Assembly (NCBI GenBank): GCA_033060915.1
Contig: CM065379.1
Coordinates: forward strand, 22,043,501-22,107,500
Direction of reading: 5' to 3'
DNA from: Euryodendron excelsum
Taxonomy: Eukaryota; Streptophyta; Magnoliopsida; Ericales; Pentaphylacaceae
DNA length: 64,000 nt
The notes below the pieces were generated by a model. It was not told the origin of the DNA. It searched no databases and saw nothing but the letters and a program-made list of their open reading frames with translations. The translations under genes were made by a program, and so were the position numbers. This document shows, one piece after another, positions 49,649 to 61,915 of the stretch (positions within the stretch are counted from its first letter, which is position 1; each line of letters opens with the position of its first letter).

Positions 49649-52600
49649 AACATGTATATACCCCCATGTATGGAGATACCTATGTATAGAGATTAATCTC
49701 CTACAGATCTACATGTCTTCTGTAGTCACCATGTCCAGTTTTGATTTCAGTGGAAAACACCACCAGAAGCTCTGCTGTTTTGAATCACCGATCCCGATGA
49801 CAACCATCACAAATCAGCTAGAAGTTGGGGCTTTGGTCGATGCTGGACATTATGCCCCGGCACCTTTACAATCGATGGGGAAACTACAATCCATTATGGT
49901 AGTTCCTTTGCCACCAACCCCACCGAGGCAGTTTGTCGCCTCCCTACTGTCATAGCCTATGCTGCTTACTGTTGGCCGATTATTAGCTTGGAGGTTTCCT
50001 ATATTCTTGTATAATGGCAAGTTGATATTTATTAATATAAAATGGGGAGTGGCTAAAATAGCACACCAGATATGCATAAAGGAGGCAATCTTGGAAAAAG
50101 AGTAAATGTATCCGGTGGAGAAAATAAAAAATGCACTCCCTTTTTATTATAATAATAGATAACTGATATATATGTCTTGCATTTGCAAAAAGAACTCTCC
50201 TCACACATGAAAAGAACTACTTGCAGTTAAAAGTGGTAAAATCCATTATTTTTAGTCTTCTTTTGCAAAGGTTATAAACATAATGGTTCTTCAAAAAGTT
50301 GAATGTGCATAATATGCAGCCTATTGTGCACATATCTTTTCCTTTTGGGGTCTTTATGGTGATTGTGATCAAGGTGTGTGTTCTTCTAAGGAGGAGGTGG
50401 AATAGGATGTTGTTAGTAATAGAAACCACTTGTGGATGAGTACATCGATCGAAAGAGTTGCGACACTTAGATGTGGGGTCTTTTCCATAGGTGGAAAGGT
50501 TGTTGCTAACATTAATCCAATTATAATATTTTTCATATTTTTTGGTGAGGAACTGACCAAAAGAGTACGATACATTTGTGTGAAAGATTAAGGGTAGATT
50601 TTGTTGAATCCATGTCGCATGGACTTATTCAGATTCGTGACGTACATGTGTTAGGCACATGACACCTAGGTAAGGATGTGGGATGTCTGACACGTCTAAT
50701 GGACATGCACCCTTCAAATATTGCAATATCTAACAAATAGCTACAAAATAGGGGTCACGAGGAGCATGCATATATTGACTGACAACGCTAGTAACATAAG
50801 TAACGTTCGAGTAACAATAAGATAAATCAATTTGCCAACCAATCATCGATAACGACTGACATCAAGAAAGAGATCCTCATGCTTAGCATCAAGCTTAACA
50901 GGTGGATTCATTGGAGTATTTGCTAGTTGAGAACCAAGAGGCCAATCTTAGATAGAAGATCAAGTACATATTTTCGTTAGGAGAGAGAAATGCCCTTAGA
51001 AGAATGTGCAACCTCAATCCCCAGGAAATAATAAAGAACTCCCAAGTCTTTAGTGTGAAACCGTGTACCCAAATGATGCTTTAAATCATCAATACCAGAA
51101 AAGTCACTCCCATAAAAGGATAATATCATCAACATAAACATTCAAGACAATGGTACCAGTGGAAGAAGGACAAATAAACATAGAATGATCAGAGGTAGAG
51201 CATTGGTAACCATAGTCAAGCACAAAAATACTGAATCCATCAAACCAAGCACGAGGAGATTACTTTAGACCATATAAAGCCTTTTAAAGGCAACAAATAA
51301 GATGCTCACTACTAGAAACAATATAGCCAAGCGGCTGATCCATGTAAATGTCTTGCTAAAGATTTTCATGAAGAAAGACATTCCTTATATCAAGCTGATA
51401 TAAAGGCCAAGAGAGAGTAACAACAACAACCAATAGAATCCAAAATGCATTAAGGCGAGCAATAAGAGAGAGTTTCAAGATAATCAACACCATATGTTTG
51501 AGTGTACCCTTTAGAAACCAAGAGAGCCTTGAGTTGTTCCATAGAGCCATCAGGAAGGTACTTAATAATATAAACTCAACGACAACCCACTATATGTTTC
51601 CTATGCGGAAGAGAAGTAAGTTCCCAAGTCTTATTAGTATGAAGGGCACTCATTTCCTCATCCATAGCATACTTCCAGAACAGAAAGCCTATTTATAAGA
51701 AGGGAGTACAGTAACAATAGACAAGACATAAGCAAAGGAATGAAAAGAAGACAAAGTATAATCATAAAACAAATTGAGCAATAGGTTATTGAGTACAAGT
51801 ACATTTACCTCTTCACAAAGGAATGGGTAAATCATCAGACTTTGGAGTAGAGGAAGTAACTTGAAAAACTTCAGAAGAAGAAGATGCATAAGTCGGGCCA
51901 TAAGAAACAACTAGGTGAGTCATGGATCGCTGATAAACCTACAAAGGAGGATTAGTCACTAAAGGAGACATGGAAGACAGAAGTGAGGAAGATAAAGGTA
52001 AAGGAAGAGTAGGGGAATGAGAGGAAGGCTCCCCCTCACGACAATGTGAGGTTTGATGACAACTATTGACCTTGTATGGAGAAGAAGGGTGTGGACTAAA
52101 AAAAATTAACATCAGCGCTGACAAATTATCGTTGCGATGGAGGATAGTAACAACGATAGCTTTTTTGAGTACGAGACTACCTAAGAAAAATACAATTGTA
52201 TTCCCAAAAAGAAAATTTATCTAGACCAGGATCAGTAATATGAACGAAAGCAACACAAATGAATATATGAGGAGTAAGTGAAAAAAGGAGAGGAACCAGG
52301 ATATAAGAGAGAGAAAGGAGATTTGTGAGCTAGAAATACTGAAGGCATTCGATTTACAAGGTGACAAGCAGTAAGAACAGCATACCCCCAAAAGTGTTTT
52401 GGAACTTGTATGTTAAACAATGTGAGTAATATCCAATAAATGGCGATGTTTGTGTTCAACAACACCATTTTGTTGAGAAATATGAACATAACTTGTTTGG
52501 TGAGTAATGCTACGATCAAAAAAGAAAGAATAGAGAATAGACTTCATGGATAATAGTCTAAGCATTATTAGACTGCAAAATCATTATACGTTTACCAAAA

Positions 52601-55600
52601 TGAGCAATGATCTCATTATAAAATTTAGAAACACTATAAGGTAATTCAGATCTCTGTTGCATTAAAAACAGCCAAATCATGCGGGAATTGTCATCAACAA
52701 ATCACACAAAGTAGAGAAATTCATTAACACTAGAAGTTCAGGGAGGACCCCAAATGTCTGTATGGACCACATCAAATAACTTAGGCTGACGATGAAAACC
52801 ATCACTAGGAAATGAATTATGGTGATGCTTTTCAATCTGACAAGCATTACACTCTAAGCTAGACATGACAAAAATTAAGGACAACTAACTTAAGTTTAAG
52901 TGAAGGATGGCCCAAACAAAAATACCATTAAAAAGGAGAGACGGTAGCACTTAATGCAGATGAAGTGATGGGAGGAGAACGATCTCAATCCAGAAAATAC
53001 ATGCCGTCTTTCTTATGCCCCAAACCAATCATCGTCATGTTCTTGAGGTTTTAAAAGATACAAGAAGTAGGAGTAAAGGTTATAGAACATTGTGGAGAAA
53101 CTGAGGAATATAAAGACTTGAGGGTAAAGAGGGGGACTTATTAGGATGCAAAACCCCTTTACCAAAAAACTGGCTGAGAGGATCCATCGGCGAAGACAAT
53201 ATTGTATTTAATAGAATGCAAATTAGAACACAACCAAACATATGTAAGCTAGCTCCATAATCAATAATCCAGGATGGAGATGAAGCAACAACACAACCAA
53301 CATTACCTGAATTAGCTAATGTAGTAGTGGAAGAGGAAGGAAGTGCAGTACACAAATTTTGAACCAATTCATTAATCTGAGCAAAAGAGGATGAGGGAAG
53401 TGCAGCACGCAGAGTTTGGACAAGATCATTAAGCTGAGTGAAAAGGGCATCAGTAGGACCCTCGGTAATGTGATTCACATGGCCTGGCCTACCACACTTT
53501 AATCAACACCAAGGTTTAGTATGTTTACCACAATGATCACACTTCGTATCACCGTAACCAATATTGCTATCAAAACACTTAGGAGGACGACCACCTCCAT
53601 GAGAATCACCCCAAAAATTATGTTCTTCGCAGCCACCACAAGACCCACTAAGAAAAGGACCACTTTGTCCCAAGGATGAACTCAACAAAGGAGAATAAGC
53701 ATTAGTAGTAGGTAGGGTTTCATTAGCAAAAATTTAATCTTTGAAGCCACAAAGATCAGGATCAAAATCGGGGAGCTAAGATGCAAACATAAAATCTTCC
53801 CAATGTTGTTTATATTGCTCCAAATCAATAGTAAATGGACAATGATGATGCAACAACTGCTCCCACAAATTCTTGATAGTACTGTAATAATTAGACAAGG
53901 GCTTCCCGACTGTTTAGTTGTGAACATCTTCTCATGCAACTCAAATACTTGGGAGACATTACTCTATTGTTAAAAAGATTCAGTAAGGCAATACCAAATT
54001 TTTTTGGAGGAGTCACAAAACTTAACGGTATTTGCAATATGAGGTTCCAAATTATGCCATAACCAGCACATAACTATGGAATTCTCACTCAACCAATCAT
54101 CATAATATGAGGTTTCAAACTAAGCTTTCACCAATATTTTCGGTGAATTGGTGATGTATTTCAATTTTTTCTTCCCACAAAGAAAAATTTTCTCTGTATG
54201 TGCCCAGGTAAGTTAGTTTAGATCTAATTGCTGAGAAGTAATTGATGTAGGCAAGTCATTCTCATTAATGAGAGAAGATTTGGATTCAATAGGTCTTGAC
54301 TCAGAAGTCATTGGAGCAGCCATAGAATCAAAAAAATTCACAAATCGATCAACAAAAATTCAAGGCACCACACCAGAAGTGATCCACAAGAGAAGCAACA
54401 TTATATCAGCAACATTAAGTTGTCACAAATGGAGAGACTTTTAAGGAAAAAAAAACACGTCACAATCTAATAGGCATGATTACCAAAAAATTCAGTACTC
54501 TACCTAACCACTGGACCTTTTTCTGTTCTTCATACGTAGCATGACTCCAAAACAATCAACGGTCCATAATCAGCCACGTGTGACCAGTAGGTGCAAGAAA
54601 CAAAGGCATGCCCATGAGCATGAAGCCCCAACTGTCATCAATATTTTGCCGACCGCCATGGATGGACCTAGAAGCTCACATATAGCTCAACCAAACTTTC
54701 CAACTAAGCAAAGGAAGACTGAAAGGAGGGAACTGTCGAAGCCCAACCTAACTGAAGCAAAAACACCCATAATCTTCAATTCCTTGCCAAGTTGCCATGG
54801 AAAACCATCTGAGCCCAAAAGTCTCTACAATATTCAAAAATTGGTTCAAGGATGGATCAATGATGCTCAAGAACCAACTATACAAAAGGTATAACATTGG
54901 ACTTTTCAATTTAAAAAGTGGTTCTTCCTTTCCATCAAAGGTTCTTTGGTTGTGCTCCGCCTAAATAATCTGCATCAAACACAAAAGCACCAAATACCAC
55001 ATCTTTTTCCTTCTCTTTCCCACTTTATCCCTCTTCAAGAATGGATAAGGTCCATAACGCTCTTTGGAAACACCCAATTAGTCCTAACATACCAGGAACT
55101 AAGACCCAAAGGTCTTTAGCCACTATACAATGAATAAGCAGGTGATCAACCGATTCCCCATTTTGCTTGATTCAACACCAATTAATATGAACTTGCCTCC
55201 TCCTAATTAAGTTATCAATGGTAAGGATTTTACCATGAGCTCATGTCCACACTCAAAAAAGTAAACATTTAATGGCCCCTTCCGTAGGTGCTCCTTGGAA
55301 AATCTTGACAACACTAGGATTAGTGGATTTATCATCTTCACCATTGACCGAACTGAAATTGCTCAAATGTTTTGCTGCTGCAGTGATAGAGTGGCTTAGT
55401 ATCTACATAGAATTACAGCAACTACCAATCAGTTAAATGGTTCACTTCATTGACAAGGTTGGAAAGACTTCATATGGAAATACAAAAGTGGTACTGATAA
55501 TATACATTCTGGGCCTAATACATAAATTTTTGCCTTTAGACATAACGGTTTCGGTACTTCTCTAAAAATTTTGGTTAAAGCTTTAGTGGTACTGTTTAAT

Positions 55601-57327
55601 CAGTCAAAAGCTGTCTGAATGTGTTCATAATGTCCAAAACAATTAGAAATTGGATAACTGATTAGTTATTGGAATCTGGATTAGAGGGATGTCCAAGTAC
55701 TCCTCCTCCCTGTCAGTGCTCGAAACAAAGGTAACTAAAATTAAACAAAGTCCTATGCAGGCCAATTTCAGTAATAGGCCATTATATGTTTATAATGGCA
55801 CCTTCCTGACATTGCCTCAGACCTGGCAAACATGGTGTCTATTTCTGTGCTCATGCAGTTGCACAATTTTTACACATGTTTGTGTGTGCTTTAAAATGGT
55901 GGGTTTTTGTTTAAAATTGTCTTTTACGTAGCTGTTTATCGTTCTGCATTTTCTGACTATCACATTTCTCATTCTTAATCATTGTGCCAGATATTAGTTT
56001 TTGTAAACATGTTCTTATTGTTGCATCTGCCATGGGTCCTTTCTCTATCTTCTTCTTCTTCTTCTTATTTATTTATTTTTTTTGTGTTTTCTCAAATTTA
56101 AGGTCATATGTGCAAGTTGAAAATTTAAGAATTTGTTAAAGCATAATTCACATCCTCTGGAATTTGCACTGTTCTTGATTACCATTTATGAGTAGGTTGT
56201 TTTGTACTTCTGAGTTCTTTACTTGTATTTTTTTGTGCAGGCACTGGAGTGCTTGGTGAGACTGGCTTCTGTGAGACGTTCTTTGTTCACAAATGATCCT
56301 GCTCGATCTAGGTTCTTGGCCCATTTAATGACAGGAACCAAAGACATTTTACAGACAGGGCAAGGTATGCAGGCTTGTTGCATTCTCATATACCCTTGGC
56401 TATGAGCTATTATACAATACTGATGGGCCATCTCTATCTGTTTCCTGTTCTGTTTTTGTTTTCCTTTGCTGTGTTCTTTTTCGTTCCCTTCTTTTTTCCC
56501 TTAATAAGACAGCATGGATAAATGAAGACATTTCTTCTTCTTCTTCTTTTTACTTGTCATTTTTCCTTGGACTGTTTAAGATTGTTTCAAGTTGTGGGAC
56601 TATGTTCTCTAAGTCAAGTCACTGAGTGCCGAATATGAGGCCATATATTATGGTTCGGAAGCAATACTAGGTGTCTAGAAGTACTTAGAGAAAAGTGCCT
56701 TTATTGGCTTTGGATTGTTAATTGTTTCCTTGGGCTTTGATGTTTCATGGCTTGTTTAACAACAGTGGGACAAATTGAGGCTGTTTAGGACTTTCTTTTT
56801 TCACTTGAATGTTAATCTATATGGATGTTAGCTGGCTTGTTTGATTAGTAGCTAGAAGTTTGATAGTTTCTTAACAAGTTCACCTCTCTAATAAGTAGCT
56901 CATAGAAGTTTGATAGTTACTTGAATGCTAATCCATACTGCATATGCCAGTTGATACATAGGCTATGGGGCTTTTTGTATCTAGTGATTTTAAAAGGCTT
57001 TTTGTCTCTTGTCATTGCAGAATACTGCAACAAGTAGTCATGAACTAGCGCCATCAATCATTGTAGTGTGGGATTCTATAAGCTACTCTGCTGTCAATTA
57101 GTTGGGCTATTATTTTTACTTTTGTGCAGGGAGGATGTTCTGGGTTTTACTTTGGATTTTGCACAGGTCCCTTTGTCATTGGAGCTTACAAAAATTAGTT
57201 GGGCTTTTAATTGATAGATTTTTCAACCTATCATTTTAGATGACAAAAATTAGAGATTACATTAGTTGGTGAATCATGATAAGAATTCTCTCTCGCTAAA
57301 GTTGTAAATAGGAAAGAAAGAATAAAA

Positions 57328-57363
<36 letters not shown>

Positions 57364-60300
57364 GCATTCTTTCTATTTTCTTTATTTTGTTCCTATTTTT
57401 TTCTCAGAAAAGGGGAGACTTAGAAAGTTGTAGACATCTCTATTTAGTTAAACTTATTAGGCACAATGAAGGGGATGCCCCTTGGCATGTGTTGTTTGCT
57501 AACAACAAACCTTTAATTGGCAAAAGTAGAGTACGAGTGTAATCTATCATAAAACTTTGAAGAAATATTTAGAATCTATAAGGTCTTAGCTTAAGTAGGA
57601 CTATGACAGAATAAATAAAGTGTGACTACAGCAAACTCTATTAGTATAATGAGGATAGAGTGAAATTGTTTCAAGTGAACTCATTTGTGATGTCTTGGAT
57701 CAATTTTGTTTAAGGATGGGGAAATTGAGGAGGATGTAGCCCATAGAATAGAAACAGGGGAGATGAAATGGAAAAGTATCTCGAGGATAGAGTGAAATTT
57801 ATGTAAAGGATGAAAAGAAGGAAGAAGGCGAATTTGGAATGTCACATGGAGCATCCTTTAGGCCTTATATAATAATATCTAGAGCCAATTTGAATCTTAT
57901 TTTATGTATTTTATTGGTTAGATCACTGTTGGACAGGTATAGTGGGTTTTTATTACATTTTAGCAGTTAGGGGTATGTTAGTAATTTTATAAATAAGTGA
58001 ACATGGGCTTTAGCGGTTGCGCACAAGCTGTATTACTTGACCTATAGGCCCTCAAATTGCCTCAATTCTAAAATTACATCAATCTGCACTTTTGAAATTA
58101 GACCAATTTTAGTTTCTTTTTTCCTTCTATAAACCCTAAAGCTTTTCTTCAATTTTTGAAGCCCTCTAACCTTAAAAACTGTTCCTGCCCTAAAAAAGTG
58201 CTTTGAGAGTGTTGCATGATTATAGAACTTTTAATAAGTTGAAGGGAAAGTTAAAAAGCATAACTATGATGCTAGTTATGTTGTATGGTATAGAATATGG
58301 GGTAGTAAAAAAAGGATATGTTCAAAAACTAAGTATAGTTGATATGAGGATATTGAGATATTAGAGATTTTAGAAAATATGTAATAAGAAAGAAATGCAT
58401 TTGTAGGAAGTTAGAAGTGACACCAACTGAAGATAAAATGAGGGAAAGTTGAATGAGATGGTTTGGACTTGTGTCACGTAGACTAACTGACCCATTGCTG
58501 GAAGAGTGATTTAAGTCGGGCTGAAGGTGCCAAAAGTACAAGAGAAAGGCCAAGAATGGCATTGAACAGTGAGAATGGACATGATCTCTTGAGGTTTAAC
58601 CAATGATATGGCTTTGAATAGAGCCAACTAGAGAAATTAGATCCATGAAGCCTATCTCTAGCAGTTAGAATCAAGCTTATTGAGTTGAGTGGAATTAAGC
58701 ATCCCTTTTGTGGTACGTAATGTTCCTTATTGACTTGTAACTTGGAAGTTTTTTTTCGGAGGTTGCAGTTGCTTTATTGGGAGTTGTATACTCTTTAGGT
58801 GTTGTGTGGGGGTGACATGGTTGAGTTTAGTTGGGGTCTACAAATTTCATGCCCAATAGTCAAATGCTTCTTAGTTAGTTGAGAATAAGGCATTAGTTTT
58901 AGACGAGTCGATTGAGACTATAATTTATGGAAATTTTCAGATTTGATGCTTCCAAATTCCTTAATTCTTGGTGGATTTTGTTATTTATTGTTTGATGTTT
59001 CTTTGGCAATAGTTGTTTGCATGTGATGCTTCTCATATTTCCCCCTCAAAAATATCTCCCACAGTACAGGAAATAACCTGCTTTTACTTGCCGATTTGGT
59101 TCTTCAATGCTTGATTCTTTCTTTCCTTTTTTTCTTCTTCTTCAGCCCTTGCTGCTTTTTGCTTTCTTTCCTATTCATTTTCTTTGCCCCACCGGTCCTC
59201 TGTTTTTCCTTACAACATTTGTTTAATTGGATTCAGGTCTTGCTGATCATGATAATTACCATGAATTTTGTCGTCTTCTTGGACGTTTCAGGGTGAATTA
59301 TCAGGTACATACTTTATCAAGTTTCTACATCAGATTCTCTTCTCTGATATGCTACATGTTGTGGATTGGCACAGGAAGGCTTGCTTATACATATGAATGT
59401 TTAGTTGTGATCAACAAGTACATTTTCTTATGGGAACATCTATATATCAAATATATACGTCTTCTCCATTCTGGTGAAATTTGGATCCTGCATGTCTAGC
59501 TAATTATACCAGTTTATGTGAATATTTGCTAGAACATTGGTTGGAATACCTTATGTAGATAAGCATGTAGAAGTGCCCTCTGATATGGCAGTTTTGATGC
59601 CCGAGGGGTTGTTGTTTTTTTTTCCGATGGGGGGGGGGGGGGGGAATTTATGTTTTGAAATCTCTGTTCAGTTCTCATGAGTCATATTGCCTTTGGAAGG
59701 GTATATGAGCAAAAAAGGCACCTTCAAAAGTGGTTTTTTCTTCTTCTTGGTGATCAACACATTGGAATAGTTTGATCATTAGTGATTGGGAATGGGGGCC
59801 AAGTGTTTTCCTAATAAATGCTGTTTGTGTAAAGAAGCCTTGCATTCGGTTGGTCATGTCCTCATTGTTTTTATGGTGGCCAGGGTTATGTGTGCCGTGT
59901 TGTTGGGTTCTCTGGAATGGGTGGGTTCTTTGCACGTAGAATTTCAGGCTTCTTTCTAGTTAGGAAAGGGGTGGGGGAAGTTGGTAGAAAAAGGAAGTGC
60001 CATACGACCTCTTGGGCTGTTTAGGTGTACTTTGGAGGGAGGAATCTTTTGAAGTTGTAGATGAGCTGGTAAGTGAAACGCAATCCATATTAGTTGGGCG
60101 TGCGGGAAGATTCCCTTGGATTGTGTAAATAGTATGGAGGTTTTTTTTTTTTTTATATATATTTTTTATCTTTTTATTTTTTCTGTTAGGTAGATAATAT
60201 GGATGTCTAGAGTATAAGTTGTTAATGTATGCTTCTGGTGTACTAGGGTTGCACCTTTTTTGTTGTTGCCTTGTAATGAGTTATTTTTATTTACCAGATA

Positions 60301-61869
60301 AAGATATGTATTTTCAATTTTTTACTGATTTAGTTTTATTCATTTGAAATACATGGATCTTGTACGACAAATATTTAATATTGGGATGTTCTATAACTTT
60401 ATTTGACGAGTAATGAAATTTATATTACTCTATCCTTTTGGTTTGTTGGACTTAATATTTCATGCTAAAAACTGGCAGTAATGTTATCTTTGCTTGATTT
60501 CATTAGTGATATGGGTACTTTTTTTCCTTGGAAGAGTATTTGGAAGATGGTAATTCCTTCTAAGGTGGTGTTTTTCATTTGGACAACAACTTTGGATTGC
60601 ATCCTCATTAATGGTAATCTGGGGAAAAGGGGCAAGGTGCTCCCAAATTGTTGTTGTTACTGCAGAAGGGCAGAAGAGATAGTGAGCCACCTTTTACTTA
60701 TTTATGTGGTGTGAGAGTTGAGGAATATGGTTTTCTCTATTTTCAGAGTCCAATGGGTCATGCTAGCGTCTGTGAGAATGCTGTGTGTCTCTTTGGCTGG
60801 TGGATGATATTTGAAGAGGTTGGAAAAAGCTTTGGTTGATGGCACTTTGTTGTTTGATGTGGTGCATTTGGAGGGAGCAGAATGCAGTCTTTTGACAAAG
60901 TTGCCTCTACTTGTACTTGAAGACTTGTTGCTTCACACATTTCAATTTTGAGTTTCAAGGAAATTTTGTGAATCTTCTTATGCTTTTATTGATTTTATAG
61001 AAGAGCTTAGTCCTATGGATGGGATATAGTTTTAAATGTATACATCCTATGTACAGTGATCTCACCATTTTGGGCAGTTTCTGATTCATATTTTTAATTA
61101 TTTATCACTAACTAAAAAACTAGAAAGAGTGTTGTTATGATTTAATGATATAGGTTAAGTTTCACGTTTGATTTTTTTAAATGTTTTGGTGACAATATTT
61201 CTATTTATATGAATTGTTTTGTTTAGTTTAATTATGTCTTCAATCTTGTCCATTGTGAAGTAAAAGATTCAGTGATTGAATAGAAAAGAAAAGATATAGA
61301 CTACTTTCAAAATTAATCTATGCAATAATTGCTATCAGTTACGAATTATTCTTTTGTGATTTTATTTGTTTTTCAGTCACAAAGAGTTATAAATACTGGG
61401 ACTAGCATGAAAACTCTGTTTGCCCTTCATTATTTTCTGATCAAGTTATTGTTGATCCTTATTAAACATTCTTTCATAGAAGGTCCATGCATGATTAGTT
61501 GGAAAACCCTGTATTACAAGTCGGGAAAACCGTTCCTTGGATACCTGCATCTGCATAGCTGTCTATCTTGATCCCTAATTTTCAATACTAACAAATAATG
61601 CTACAGCTTTGGGCGTTTGAGATTTGTCCTCACTTGTACACAAGTTGAAAGGTATTTCTTGTTAATCTGGGTGCCTGTGATTGAGGAACATGTTCAATGC
61701 AATTATTAGCTTCTGAGAAGCCCAGCCACTTCCAAGAAAGGAGCTATGTTTGTTAGACATTTTGAACATGGACACTTCTAGGACACTCCTGATTACTTGT
61801 TTAAGATATCTTGGGCATGTACATAATTGAAAGATGTAATTCCCAATTTTGAACACTTTATCTCCTCTC

Positions 61870-61915
<46 letters not shown>

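Larger units (their letters stand above)
36749..60998 (+). repeat. 24.25-kb direct duplication, copy 2
   Basis: Copy 2 aligns to 12,280-36,502 throughout and carries the same MITEs, exons and retroelement relics. Its right end continues into single-copy intron 9 and then exon 10, so this copy is contiguous with the downstream gene. Its first 1.5 kb is much noisier against copy 1 than the remainder. Confidence 0.95.
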
